Positions 41,119 through 48,899 of a stretch of 48,899 nt of DNA are shown here, one piece after another (the stretch's first letter is position 1; the number at the start of each line of letters is the position of its first letter). Source of the stretch: JAUVZL01 sp965603515 (GTDB lineage Bacteria; Hydrothermota; Tepidihabitantia; SM23-42); assembly GCA_965603515.1 (NCBI GenBank), contig CBFDDH010000018.1, positions 1 to 48,899 of the forward strand, given 5' to 3'. Below the pieces are notes generated by a model. It worked only from the letters and a program-made list of their open reading frames with translations. It had not been told where the DNA came from and did no database searches. Made by a program: the position numbers and the translations under genes.

Positions 41119-42273
41119 ATGCAGAAAATCGTCCTCTATATTTCAATAGTACTAGTTGCAGCTTTTATCATCCTCTCCAAAACCTTTTCACCATTATGGC
41201 TCTTGCTGCTTATAATTAGCTTACTCTGGTCATACCGGCATAATAAGGATATCCGTCCCTTATTCATCCTTACTATCTTCTTTTTTCTTACGTATTTTGT
41301 TTTTCACTATTTCACTATCCTGATCCCTTTTATCATCGGGGCCGGTCTTGCCTATATCCTTACACCACTCATCGCTTTTTTCGAAAAAAAAGGAAAAATA
41401 CCAAGACCCATTGCCATCCTGATATTCCTATTGCCGATCATCGCGATTTTCCCTCTGCTTTTCTTCCTCATGGTTTCAGGTATCATAAGCGAATTGCAAA
41501 TCCTCATGGAAAAAATACCCTATGCAATCCAACAAATCCAAATATCGTCAGGTGCCATCATAAACAGACTCCTTGAACTGGGTATTGAAATCGACCCCAA
41601 TATCATCACCAAAACCATAACATCACACCTTACCAATATCATAAGTGGTTTATTCAAAACGATAGGACAGATTGGTAAAGGCATCGGCAGCATCGTCGTA
41701 ATCGCTTATAATCTAGTGTTCATACCGTTGTCTGCGTATCTCTTCCTTGCCGATCGGGAAAAAATAGTCACCTGGTTGCAAAATCTTTTCAATATCAAAG
41801 ACCGAAAACGCATGAACGAATTCTTCGCTCAACTCAATATCTCCCTGGCGCGCTTTTTCCGCGGTTCTCTTCTCCTGATGCTGATAGTCGGATTCATCGT
41901 TGGATTTACACTGTGGCTTCTTGGTATAAAGTATTACCTGCTTTTAGGATTGATCGCCGGTATCTGCAATCTTATCCCTAATATCGGATATGTCCTTAGT
42001 TTCATACCGGCTATCTTGATCGGATTATTGAGCCGATCGCCCATAACGAGCTTGCTCAAAATCACTTCAGTGTATGTTGGTGAGCAACTCCTTGAGAATT
42101 TCTTCCTGGGTCCAGTTATAATCGGAAAATCGTCACACCTCCATCCGGTTGTTGTAATGATCGCCCTGATCCTGGGCGGTACAATCTTTGGATTCTGGGG
42201 GGTTCTCCTGGCCGTACCTGTCACAATAATCATGAGGGAATTTCTCAACTACTTCTTTGAGATGAATTTCTAG
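41119..42273 (+). CDS. AI-2E transporter family (UPF0118) membrane protein
   Basis: 384 residues with about eight hydrophobic helices. Family landmarks are IGAGLAYILTPLIAFFEKKGKIPRP near the N-terminus, ISLARFFRGSLLLMLIVG, LLLGLIAGICNLIPNIGYVLSFIPA and FLGPVIIGKSSHLHPVVVMIALILGG near the C-terminus. Members export diverse small solutes (AI-2, Na+/H+ exchange and others), so the substrate is unknown. Confidence 0.9.
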   Translation: MQKIVLYISIVLVAAFIILSKTFSPLWLLLLIISLLWSYRHNKDIRPLFILTIFFFLTYFVFHYFTILIPFIIGAGLAYILTPLIAFFEKKGKIPRPIAILIFLLPIIAIFPLLFFLMVSGIISELQILMEKIPYAIQQIQISSGAIINRLLELGIEIDPNIITKTITSHLTNIISGLFKTIGQIGKGIGSIVVIAYNLVFIPLSAYLFLADREKIVTWLQNLFNIKDRKRMNEFFAQLNISLARFFRGSLLLMLIVGFIVGFTLWLLGIKYYLLLGLIAGICNLIPNIGYVLSFIPAILIGLLSRSPITSLLKITSVYVGEQLLENFFLGPVIIGKSSHLHPVVVMIALILGGTIFGFWGVLLAVPVTIIMREFLNYFFEMNF

Positions 42274-42312
42274 AAAATATCTACATTAATGAAGCATTAT
42301 TAGTATTCTGCC

Positions 42313-42340
42313 TTGACTACACACAATCTATGGGTATAAT
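42313..42340 (+). promoter_or_regulatory. promoter of the 2-oxoacid oxidoreductase operon, leaderless
   Basis: TTGACT at 42313-42318, a 16 bp spacer and TATAAT at 42335-42340. Seven bases separate the -10 box from ATG 42348. An in-frame ATG at 42330 lies inside the promoter and cannot be used. Confidence 0.8.
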
Positions 42341-42347
42341 TGAAACC

Positions 42348-42557
42348 ATGCTAACCAAGACACGCCGATTCAAAGTGGAAATAAAAAAAGCATGGTGTAA
42401 GGGTTGCGAAATATGTGTTGCATTCTGCCCAAAACAAGTCCTCAGCATGGAAAAAGGTATTGCCAAGGTTATCAACCTTGAAGCCTGTACAGGATGCCAA
42501 ATGTGCGAAATGTACTGCCCAGATTTTGCCATCAAGGTGATCAAGAACGAGACCTAA
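42348..42557 (+). CDS. korD: 2-oxoacid:ferredoxin oxidoreductase delta subunit (2[4Fe-4S] ferredoxin)
   Basis: 69 residues with two complete CxxCxxCxxxCP motifs (CKGCEICVAFCP and CTGCQMCEMYCP), which hold two [4Fe-4S] clusters that pass electrons from the TPP site to ferredoxin. The start is set by the promoter: the ATG at 42348 is leaderless, and the longer frame from 42330 overlaps the -10 box. The stop TAA shares an A with the alpha-subunit ATG. Confidence 0.93.
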   Translation: MLTKTRRFKVEIKKAWCKGCEICVAFCPKQVLSMEKGIAKVINLEACTGCQMCEMYCPDFAIKVIKNET

Positions 42558-43696
42558 TGACTAAACAGAGTGTGAATGCAAAACTAATGACCGGTAATGA
42601 AGCATGTGCCGAAGCAGCTATTGTTGCAGGCATGCGCTTCTTTGGTGGTTACCCGATCACACCTTCTTCTGAAATCGCCGAAGTCCTTGCACACCGTTTA
42701 CCTGAGGTCGGAGGTGTCTTTGTTCAAATGGAAGATGAACTTGCTTCGATGGCAACCATCATCGGAGCGTCATTAGCCGGTATCAAATCAATGACTGCAA
42801 CAAGCGGACCTGGTTTTTCACTGATGCAGGAAAATATCGGTTATGCTTCAATGACTGAGGTCCCCTGCGTCATTATCAACGTTCAACGAGGCGGACCAAG
42901 CACTGGTCTGCCTACGCTTCCGGCACAGGCAGATGTGATGCAGGCGCGCTGGGGAACGCATGGCGACCATTCAATCATTGTCGTTGCTCCTTCAACGGTT
43001 CGGGAAACCTATGATTGGACGATAAAAGCCTTTAACCTCACTGAACAATATCGCATACCAGTCGTTGTTCTGCTCGATGAAGTTATCGCTCACGTAAATG
43101 AAAAAATGGTAATCCCAGAACCTGAGACGATTACCATCATCGATCGCAAGCGGTCAACTGAATCACCCGACACCTATCAACCGTATAAACAGAATGACTC
43201 AGATATCCCTTTGTTCGCTGACTTCGGCACTGGCTACCGGTACAATGTAACCGGGCTCAGTCATGATGAAACGGGCTTCCCAACAAATGATCCCCAAAAA
43301 ATCAATGCACTTTATTCTCGTTTGAGTCGAAAGCTTGAGCGCTACCAAGATCAAATCATCGAATACAAAACCGAATATCTCGAAGATGCAGAAATATGCA
43401 TTGTGGCATTTGGTTCAAGTGCGCGCTCTGCCTACCGGGCAGTACGTCTGGCAAGACAGCAAGGGATCAAAGTGGGTATATTCCAGCTTTTTGTCATATG
43501 GCCTTTCCCTTACAAAATATTAGGTAGGCTTGCATCCCAGATCAAAGCTTTTATTGTACCGGAGATGAACCTCGGTCAAATCGCTCATGAAGTATCGTGT
43601 GCAATAAGATCTGATGTTATCAAAGTCAATCGAGTAGATGGCAATCTGATCACGCCTAGCGAAGTTCTTGAGAGGATAAAGAATGTTTCCGTATGA
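42557..43696 (+). CDS. korA: 2-oxoacid:ferredoxin oxidoreductase alpha subunit
   Basis: 379 residues. MTGNEACAEAAIVAGMRFFGGYPITPSSEIAE, MEDELASMATIIGASLAG and TATSGPGFSLM are the hallmark pyrimidine-domain motifs of KorA-type subunits. NVQRGGPSTGLPT lines the active site, and a C-terminal transketolase-like domain ends in the FVIWPFP / VPEMNLGQ region. Together with beta, gamma and delta it oxidises a 2-oxoacid, probably 2-oxoglutarate, to the acyl-CoA with ferredoxin reduction. A branched-chain 2-oxoacid is an alternative. Translation is coupled to the delta subunit (TAATG). Confidence 0.93.
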   Translation: MTKQSVNAKLMTGNEACAEAAIVAGMRFFGGYPITPSSEIAEVLAHRLPEVGGVFVQMEDELASMATIIGASLAGIKSMTATSGPGFSLMQENIGYASMTEVPCVIINVQRGGPSTGLPTLPAQADVMQARWGTHGDHSIIVVAPSTVRETYDWTIKAFNLTEQYRIPVVVLLDEVIAHVNEKMVIPEPETITIIDRKRSTESPDTYQPYKQNDSDIPLFADFGTGYRYNVTGLSHDETGFPTNDPQKINALYSRLSRKLERYQDQIIEYKTEYLEDAEICIVAFGSSARSAYRAVRLARQQGIKVGIFQLFVIWPFPYKILGRLASQIKAFIVPEMNLGQIAHEVSCAIRSDVIKVNRVDGNLITPSEVLERIKNVSV

Positions 43697-44489
43697 GAAA
43701 TATTTGAGGTTTAGTAAATTCCCTCATATCTGGTGCACCGGATGTGGATGTGGCATTATCCTCAAATCAATACTGAGGGCTATTGAACGCACCAAGCTTT
43801 CCAAAAATGATATTGCACTCGTTTCAGGTATTGGTTGTTCGTCAAGAACCCCTGGCTATGTCGATTTCAATACACTCCATACAACGCACGGACGAGCGAT
43901 CGCTTTTGCCACGGGATTGAAACTTGCCAAGCCAACCCTGAAAGTATTGGTAATAAGCGGTGATGGCGATGCTACAGCCATTGGCGGTAATCACTTTATC
44001 CACGCGGCGCGGCGTAATCTCGATATCACCGTCATCATCTATAATAACCATATCTACGGGATGACCGGCGGACAGGCGTCACCCACCACGCCCATCGGTA
44101 AAAAGGGCAGTACTGCACCCTACGGAAGCATCGAACCATCTTTTGACATATCTGGTTTAGCGATCGCTGCAGGCGCTTCTTTTGTGGCACGCGCCACATG
44201 TTACCACATTGTACAGCTCGACAAGTACCTTGAAAAAGGATTCATGAAAAAGGGATTCTCACTGATCGAAGTCTTAGCCCCCTGTCCTACTTATTATTCA
44301 CGCCCCAACCGCTTAGGCACTTCCGTCGATATGCTCCACTGGTATAAGGAAAACAGTATTCCGGTTGAAAAAACAAGAGCGTTGTCTGAAAATGAGAAAA
44401 AGGATAAGATCATCATTGGTATTCTCGAAGATCGAGAGCGACCTGAATTCTGTGAAGAATACAAGAAAATGGTTGCACAAAGGAGGTAA
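43683..44489 (+). CDS. korB: 2-oxoacid:ferredoxin oxidoreductase beta subunit
   Basis: 268 residues, the TPP-binding subunit. CTGCGCGIILKSI is followed by SGIGCSSRTPGYVDFNTLHTTHGRA and the TPP motif GDGDATAIGGNH...IYNNHIYGMTGGQ. It overlaps the end of korA by 14 bases, with GAGAGG before the ATG. Confidence 0.94.
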   Translation: MFPYEKYLRFSKFPHIWCTGCGCGIILKSILRAIERTKLSKNDIALVSGIGCSSRTPGYVDFNTLHTTHGRAIAFATGLKLAKPTLKVLVISGDGDATAIGGNHFIHAARRNLDITVIIYNNHIYGMTGGQASPTTPIGKKGSTAPYGSIEPSFDISGLAIAAGASFVARATCYHIVQLDKYLEKGFMKKGFSLIEVLAPCPTYYSRPNRLGTSVDMLHWYKENSIPVEKTRALSENEKKDKIIIGILEDRERPEFCEEYKKMVAQRR

Positions 44490-44491
44490 TA

Positions 44492-45040
44492 GTGGGTTTT
44501 AGGTTCGAATTTAGATTGAGCGGCGCTGGAGGACAAGGATTGATCCTTACAGGAAAAATTCTTGCAGAGGCGGCGGCTATCTATGACGGCAAGAACGCAA
44601 CCCAGAGTCAATCCTACGGGCCAGAAGCACGAGGTGGTTCCAGTCGTTCGGAAGTCATTGTCTCTGATGAAGAAATCGACTATCCGAAAGCAGTAAATAT
44701 CGATCTATTGCTCTGTTTCACCCAAGAAGCATGCGATAAATATTCTGGGGACATAAATAAAAATGGCATTCTCTTAATTGACTCAGGTTTTGTAACTAAT
44801 GTACCCAAAGGTGATTTTAGAATCTATTCATTGCCAATCACTGAAATCGCCGAAAAAGAAGTTGGGAAAAGCTTGGTCGCAAATCTTGTTGCCCTAGGTA
44901 TGATTACTGCGTTAACCAAAGTTGTTAGCAAAGAAGCGGTCGAATCCGCAATCCTTTCGCGTGTTCCAAAAGGCACTGAAGAATTAAACATCAACGCCTT
45001 CAATACTGGATTTGACAAAGCAACCGCACAATCAAAATAA
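44492..45040 (+). CDS. korC: 2-oxoacid:ferredoxin oxidoreductase gamma subunit
   Basis: 182 residues. LSGAGGQGLILTGKILAEAA, YGPEARGGSSRSEVIVSDEEIDYP and the MITALTKVVSKEAVESAI tail identify the gamma subunit, which binds the CoA part and stabilises the complex. The start is GTG 44492, six bases after AGGAGG. It completes the delta-alpha-beta-gamma operon. Confidence 0.94.
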   Translation: MGFRFEFRLSGAGGQGLILTGKILAEAAAIYDGKNATQSQSYGPEARGGSSRSEVIVSDEEIDYPKAVNIDLLLCFTQEACDKYSGDINKNGILLIDSGFVTNVPKGDFRIYSLPITEIAEKEVGKSLVANLVALGMITALTKVVSKEAVESAILSRVPKGTEELNINAFNTGFDKATAQSK

Positions 45041-45067
45041 TCTTCAAATAACTTCGTAGAAACACAA

Positions 45068-45802
45068 ATGCATCCTGATTGGTTAAATCTCATCGATGAA
45101 AAACGCCGTGATAATCTCTTGCGGATTCTTGAAGAGCTGTCAGGGCTGCAAGATAAGAATCATCTTAACTTCATCATAGTAGGAGCATTACCGCTTCTTT
45201 TTGGGGGTTATCTGAAGTACAAGAGGTATTGGGATATCGATATTCTATTCAAAGATCACATGCATCTAACAGAATTCATCGAGAAACCAAAATCAAATAA
45301 CTTGAGGATAGTCGACTATGATGAAGCGTTGATGGTCAGCAAGAATATCTCGAGTTTTCACACCGCCTGGGCATTCGGCCATGTATGGTTCAATGTCGAT
45401 TATATCCTGCGCCGAGGCTTTTTTGAATACCACACACATAGCATCGCTCAATTGAAACGTTTCAAAGATATTATCAGTTTCAATGAGGGATCTTATGAAA
45501 TAGATCTATATATTGCGCATACCTGGGGTATTATCGTTGAGAAAATCTTCTCACCGCGCCTGGCTCGAGATATGGAATTGAAAATCGATACGAGCGTGGA
45601 TCTGACACATATCATCAAGGTATACAACCAAGAAAAAGACAATATGGACTTCTGGAATTACACTTTCGAGAAAGCACAGCTTCTTCAAAGCAAAAAAGCA
45701 TTCAAGAGAGCATTCCTGAAGATACTCGATGCTTTGAATGAACTCGGGTATGGTGATATCCAGGTCTCAGCAAAGTCCCTGGAAATATTGAGAGCTGCAT
45801 GA
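45068..45802 (+). CDS. MNT/AbiEii-like nucleotidyltransferase-fold protein, function unknown
   Basis: 244 residues. Near the N-terminus FIIVGALPLLFGGYLKYKRYWDIDILF has the G-A-L pattern and the metal-binding D56-x-D58 of small nucleotidyltransferases. HTHSIAQLKRFKDIISF and EIDLYIAHTWGIIVEKIFSPR follow, consistent with the helical part of AbiEii-like proteins. There is no antitoxin partner of the AbiEi type. The only partner is the overlapping downstream gene (ATGA), itself a nucleotidyltransferase-like protein, so the two probably work together. Confidence 0.75.
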   Translation: MHPDWLNLIDEKRRDNLLRILEELSGLQDKNHLNFIIVGALPLLFGGYLKYKRYWDIDILFKDHMHLTEFIEKPKSNNLRIVDYDEALMVSKNISSFHTAWAFGHVWFNVDYILRRGFFEYHTHSIAQLKRFKDIISFNEGSYEIDLYIAHTWGIIVEKIFSPRLARDMELKIDTSVDLTHIIKVYNQEKDNMDFWNYTFEKAQLLQSKKAFKRAFLKILDALNELGYGDIQVSAKSLEILRAA

Positions 45803-48705
45803 AGGGTTTCATAACAAAACTCTCTGAGAGAACCGACAAATTCGGCAATCACTACCGTAAGTACCGGCAAGCGGTCCAGCGGCATCTCAGTCAACTTATT
45901 CAGAGATTGGAGGACAAGAAGCGGCGTGATGCGATCCACATCCTTCACCCGGCTTATGATTTCGGCACTGAACTGAACATCGTAGCCAGTATCGCCCGCG
46001 ATGTTGAAGAAAGACTGCGTTTCGTGGGTACCTATTTTGCACTGCATTTCCTGCTCCTCAACCGGCAAGCTATTGATCTCTTGAGAATGGACGTCTTAGC
46101 ATCCCAGGTCGACAGATTACCCATCTACAAGAAATTCATGCTCACCGCCGGAAATAACTTCCGCATCCTCACGGTTAACTATGTCAAACAACTTCTTAAC
46201 ATCTTTATCGATAAAAAAACCTGTCCTGATTTCGTGATCTTGGGGGTTGGGACAAAATCTGATCAGGACGACATCGATGTCGGCATTATCGATGATACAC
46301 AGGGTGACCGGATGAAGTTTAATCGCGCTATTGCCCATATCGGCCAGGAGATGCTGAAATCCGCCATCACCTTTCATTTCCACCTATCAGAACATATCGG
46401 CGATAGCTACTATTCAGCATCGATCAGCGAATACAAGAAAGCTCTCAAACATGAAATAAAGGATTTTGTTATAATCAACGAAATGCTTAGTGCGGCGGTT
46501 ATCAGCGGAAGCGATAGATTATTCAAAAAGTATCAGAAGGAGATTATCGGTCGATACTTCTATCATAAAGATGGTGATAACCGATATCATGAAGGGTATT
46601 TGAGAGGAATAAGCGGTGAGGTTCATTCCCTGCTTGCCCGACCGATAAGTCCAACGTGCATTAATTTTAAAGAAGACGGCTTGCGCGCGATAAAAAGTAT
46701 TATCTATGCGCAGAAAACCGTTTTCAATATAGAACGCGTCAATGCCTGGAGCATTATCGACCGTCTAAAAATTGCCGACCCCAAAAATGAATACGCTTAT
46801 GGCGCGCTTGAGAGATCACTAACATTTTTTGAGATCTTCCGGTATCTTTATCAATTGTTCGTCACCCAGGATGAAGAAATAATATTCGACGAAAATGCTC
46901 TGGAAAATATCCGGCGTGTTGCAAAGATGCTCGGCTACCGAGACGTTGGAAGATGCCGTGCCGAAGAACATATCCTTGTCCACTACTATGAGCATATCCA
47001 GAGCATAAGGATTGTCATACCTCTGCTCGTCGATGATATTAAAGAACATTTGAGATCGACATCGACCTTTGCTCCCATGATGTTTCCGGACTACACAGGT
47101 AACATCGCAGAAGATTTCATCAAAAAGTTCACGTTTTTCAAAGGCACATCATTCTGGCACGATATCCTCGATAATTTCAAAACCGAACAGTTTGTCATCA
47201 GGTTTGTCAGTGATCTCAATAAATTACCAGCCCGGAAGCGAACGAACATAATTAAATTGTATTTCGAATCCTTCAAGTACGACCTGTATTCGCTCATCTA
47301 CCTCATAACAATTTTAGGCAAACACAAAAGCAGTTTTACAGTCTTTAAAGATTTGAATATCCACTTCCTGAAGAACGTAGAGACTATTCCCAGCGTTGTT
47401 AGAAACCTTGCTTATGTTTTCAACAATTTTCCATCGCTCATAAATCGCTACATCGCATTAAATAATGAACCGGCACTCAATTTCTATTTGAGGATACTTA
47501 AGAAGAAAATATTTGAAAAAGACATCGCTAATATTGTCAGGCAACTGGAAAGCTTGATCTGCATTCATCTCTCGAGCAGCCAATTTTTCAAAAGATTCTT
47601 TATGAGGATTCTCAATAAATACCCCGATTCAATGAGACTCTTAGACGCCCCTGAACAACTCCAGGAATTAGCGGACGGCATCTATAGTGATGTTAGCTCT
47701 ATGCCAACCTTTAAAGAACGCAAAGAGAAGCTGGGTGACTACTATGATTGTGAAATGATGCGGGTTGGTGTCAAAACCTTAAGTGGCGCCCCGGTTGAAG
47801 AAACCAATGCCGAGTTTACTGAGTTCTCAGATCGATATATACTTACGCTCTTTGATATCTGCCGCCGCGATGTCGACACCCAGTATAGGAAAAGACTGAT
47901 CACCGATGATTTGCTTGCGATCTTCGCCGCGGGCGGTCATGCCCGAGAGCAAGCGTATGATGACGATTATGACATCATCGTATTGCTCAAGTCCAAAGAT
48001 CCTGAGATCCTCAAATACTGCAATAAAATCATCACCAAGATGAACACCGAAATCATCCAGCGTGGAACAATCCCCCACCATCGATTCACAGATTATTTTG
48101 GCAGATTTGTCATCCTCTTAGAAGAAGTTGAGCAACTACTGGCCGATGAACGCGATGATATCTTTATCGAAAAATCGCAAATGCTCGGAGCTCGTCTTGT
48201 CATAGGCTCTCATCGTTTTGAAAAGGATTTTCACCAAATGATAGTAAAACCACACATCTTCGACAAAAAACAAGAATATATTTCACAGATGGTGGGTGAA
48301 ATCACCTCACGCCACAGTTCAAACGATGAGAAAATAGCAGAAATAGAACGTGATATCAAAGAGAGTGTCGGTGGATTGAGAGATGTGGAAATGATAATGC
48401 TAATACTCAAAGCCAAATTTGAAATAACTACACCGGTGAATTCTAAACTTTTTGATCATATTGTCCAACATCAGAAAAATCTCAGAAAAGACCTTCACGA
48501 TCTAGCACAAGCCTTTAGCTTTCTCAAAACCCTCCGCGACACTTACCGTCTCACGGCTGGAGCTTCTGACATAATAGTAACCGAGGCTTTAAAGGGGTCT
48601 GCACATATCATGGGTTTTCGCAGCAATAATGATCTATTTGATGCCTTCATGAAAACCAAAGAAAAAGCAAAAACAGCCATCGCAAATCTGCTTGCAAAAA
48701 TATAG
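45799..48705 (+). CDS. duplicated GlnE/GlnD-like nucleotidyltransferase, 968 residues, function unknown
   Basis: Two nucleotidyltransferase modules are visible. Module 1 has GVGTKSDQDDIDVGII with D158-x-D160, and 131 residues later FKEDGLRAIKSII (K291). Module 2 has AAGGHAREQAYDDDYDIIVLL with D723-x-D725, and about 129 residues later IKESVGGLRDVEMI (K854). The KE-x-GGLRD element is diagnostic of the GlnD, GlnE and DUF294 families. The nearly equal spacing indicates internal duplication, as in GlnE (adenylyltransferase/adenylyl-removing enzyme, similar length), but the DxD sequence of module 2 is nearer GlnD. No HD or ACT domains and no glnA or glnB are present nearby. It overlaps the upstream gene by four bases. 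Confidence 0.75.
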   Translation: MKGFITKLSERTDKFGNHYRKYRQAVQRHLSQLIQRLEDKKRRDAIHILHPAYDFGTELNIVASIARDVEERLRFVGTYFALHFLLLNRQAIDLLRMDVLASQVDRLPIYKKFMLTAGNNFRILTVNYVKQLLNIFIDKKTCPDFVILGVGTKSDQDDIDVGIIDDTQGDRMKFNRAIAHIGQEMLKSAITFHFHLSEHIGDSYYSASISEYKKALKHEIKDFVIINEMLSAAVISGSDRLFKKYQKEIIGRYFYHKDGDNRYHEGYLRGISGEVHSLLARPISPTCINFKEDGLRAIKSIIYAQKTVFNIERVNAWSIIDRLKIADPKNEYAYGALERSLTFFEIFRYLYQLFVTQDEEIIFDENALENIRRVAKMLGYRDVGRCRAEEHILVHYYEHIQSIRIVIPLLVDDIKEHLRSTSTFAPMMFPDYTGNIAEDFIKKFTFFKGTSFWHDILDNFKTEQFVIRFVSDLNKLPARKRTNIIKLYFESFKYDLYSLIYLITILGKHKSSFTVFKDLNIHFLKNVETIPSVVRNLAYVFNNFPSLINRYIALNNEPALNFYLRILKKKIFEKDIANIVRQLESLICIHLSSSQFFKRFFMRILNKYPDSMRLLDAPEQLQELADGIYSDVSSMPTFKERKEKLGDYYDCEMMRVGVKTLSGAPVEETNAEFTEFSDRYILTLFDICRRDVDTQYRKRLITDDLLAIFAAGGHAREQAYDDDYDIIVLLKSKDPEILKYCNKIITKMNTEIIQRGTIPHHRFTDYFGRFVILLEEVEQLLADERDDIFIEKSQMLGARLVIGSHRFEKDFHQMIVKPHIFDKKQEYISQMVGEITSRHSSNDEKIAEIERDIKESVGGLRDVEMIMLILKAKFEITTPVNSKLFDHIVQHQKNLRKDLHDLAQAFSFLKTLRDTYRLTAGASDIIVTEALKGSAHIMGFRSNNDLFDAFMKTKEKAKTAIANLLAKI

Positions 48706-48722
48706 TCATATTGTCAAAACCG

Positions 48723-48792
48723 AACAAACTGGTAGCAGGTACTCAGTTGTTCGGTTTCAGTTAGTTATTCAGCCGTCAGTATTTATATATAT
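48723..48792 (+). repeat. direct repeat, copy 1 (70 bp)
   Basis: Starts AACAAACTGGTAGCAGG and ends GTCAGTATTTATATATAT. It lies 17 bases after the last stop codon. Together with the preceding AAACCG it forms an 11 bp stem (AAACCGAACAA with TTGTTCGGTTT, 48717-48757) that could act as a terminator stem. Confidence 0.85.
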
Positions 48793-48814
48793 TCTCGCCC
48801 TTCTTTAGTTCATA

Positions 48815-48899
48815 AACAAACTGGTAGCAGGTACTCAGTTGTTCGGTACTCAGTTGTTCGGTTTCAGTTAGTTATTCAGCCGTCAGTATTTATATATAT
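48815..48899 (+). repeat. direct repeat, copy 2 (85 bp), reaching the window end
   Basis: Identical to copy 1 except that a 15-base unit (ACTCAGTTGTTCGGT) is duplicated in tandem. The period between copies is 92 bases. The copy ends exactly at the window edge, so further copies may follow. Confidence 0.85.

Noticed and set aside
42330..42347. Upstream ATG that would extend the korD ferredoxin by six residues
   Set aside because: It lies inside the promoter, before and across the TATAAT box, so it cannot be in the mRNA made from that promoter.
45041..45067. Promoter for the nucleotidyltransferase pair (TAGAAA five bases before ATG 45068)
   Set aside because: No TTGACA-like box at 16-17 bases; the 27-base gap after korC makes read-through from the kor promoter more likely.
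48706..48899. CRISPR array at the right end
   Set aside because: Only two units, 70 and 85 bases long, one interval of 22 bases, and nested duplication; no cas genes.
1..48899. tRNA and rRNA genes
   Set aside because: No cloverleaf with T-loop GTTCGAATC-type box outside coding sequence was found; the only similar string (near 44500) is inside korC.

Overview
The window reads as chromosomal DNA of a Gram-negative, anaerobic bacterium from a deeply branching lineage. Outer-membrane beta-barrel proteins, a chain of periplasmic parvulin-type chaperones, a PorV-like barrel next to a secreted enzyme with a type IX-style C-terminal sorting domain, and a ferredoxin-linked 2-oxoacid oxidoreductase together suggest a candidate-phylum organism of the WOR-3/Stahlbacteria type or a relative in the FCB neighbourhood. 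This placement is inferred from gene content only. No tRNA, rRNA or CRISPR array was seen. Genes are dense, with many ATGA/TAATG overlaps.

Layout. (1) 1-9360: a truncated pseudopilin-like gene (-), then the distal half of the spc operon and the alpha operon: rpsH-rplF-rplR-rpsE-rpmD-rplO-secY-adk-map-infA, then rpmJ-rpsM-rpsK-rpsD-rpoA-rplQ. The cluster begins abruptly at rpsH, behind its own promoter. L17 carries a very Lys-rich extra tail. (2) 9490-14272: tldD-tldE and an S9 prolyl oligopeptidase, a peptide-degrading unit. (3) 14362-18105: a tightly overlapped five-gene unit (metallo-beta-lactamase hydrolase, GNAT, BioF2/FemAB-like transferase, MshA-like GT4, LmbE deacetylase) resembling a low-molecular-weight thiol or glycoconjugate pathway; an EamA transporter follows. 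(4) 27021 down to 19369 (-): RseC-like protein, barrel protein, orphan sensor with coiled coil, YhaM-like HD nuclease, SMC, FtsY. (5) 27134-29904 (+): PorV-like barrel, NAD-dependent epimerase, NusG paralogue. (6) 41048 down to 30148 (-): three consecutive parvulin/SurA-like proteins, an M1 peptidase fused to an Omp85-like barrel, a CCA-adding-type enzyme, a small membrane protein plus GH18 protein, and a TrpRS with an iron-sulfur-type cysteine motif. (7) 41119-48705 (+): AI-2E-family permease, 2-oxoacid:ferredoxin oxidoreductase (delta, alpha, beta, gamma), and a two-gene nucleotidyltransferase unit whose 968-residue member is an internal duplication with a GlnE/GlnD-like plan. The window ends in a 70-85 bp direct repeat.

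The strongest cross-cutting signal is in the promoters. Sixteen near-consensus TTGACA/TATAAT promoters with 16-17 bp spacers can be read. In ten of them the start codon lies only 5-8 bases after the -10 box, which predicts leaderless mRNAs. The ribosomal, tldD, PorV, NusG and small-membrane-protein promoters instead have leaders, most with Shine-Dalgarno sequences. Intergenic gaps hold several dispersed palindromic repeats.
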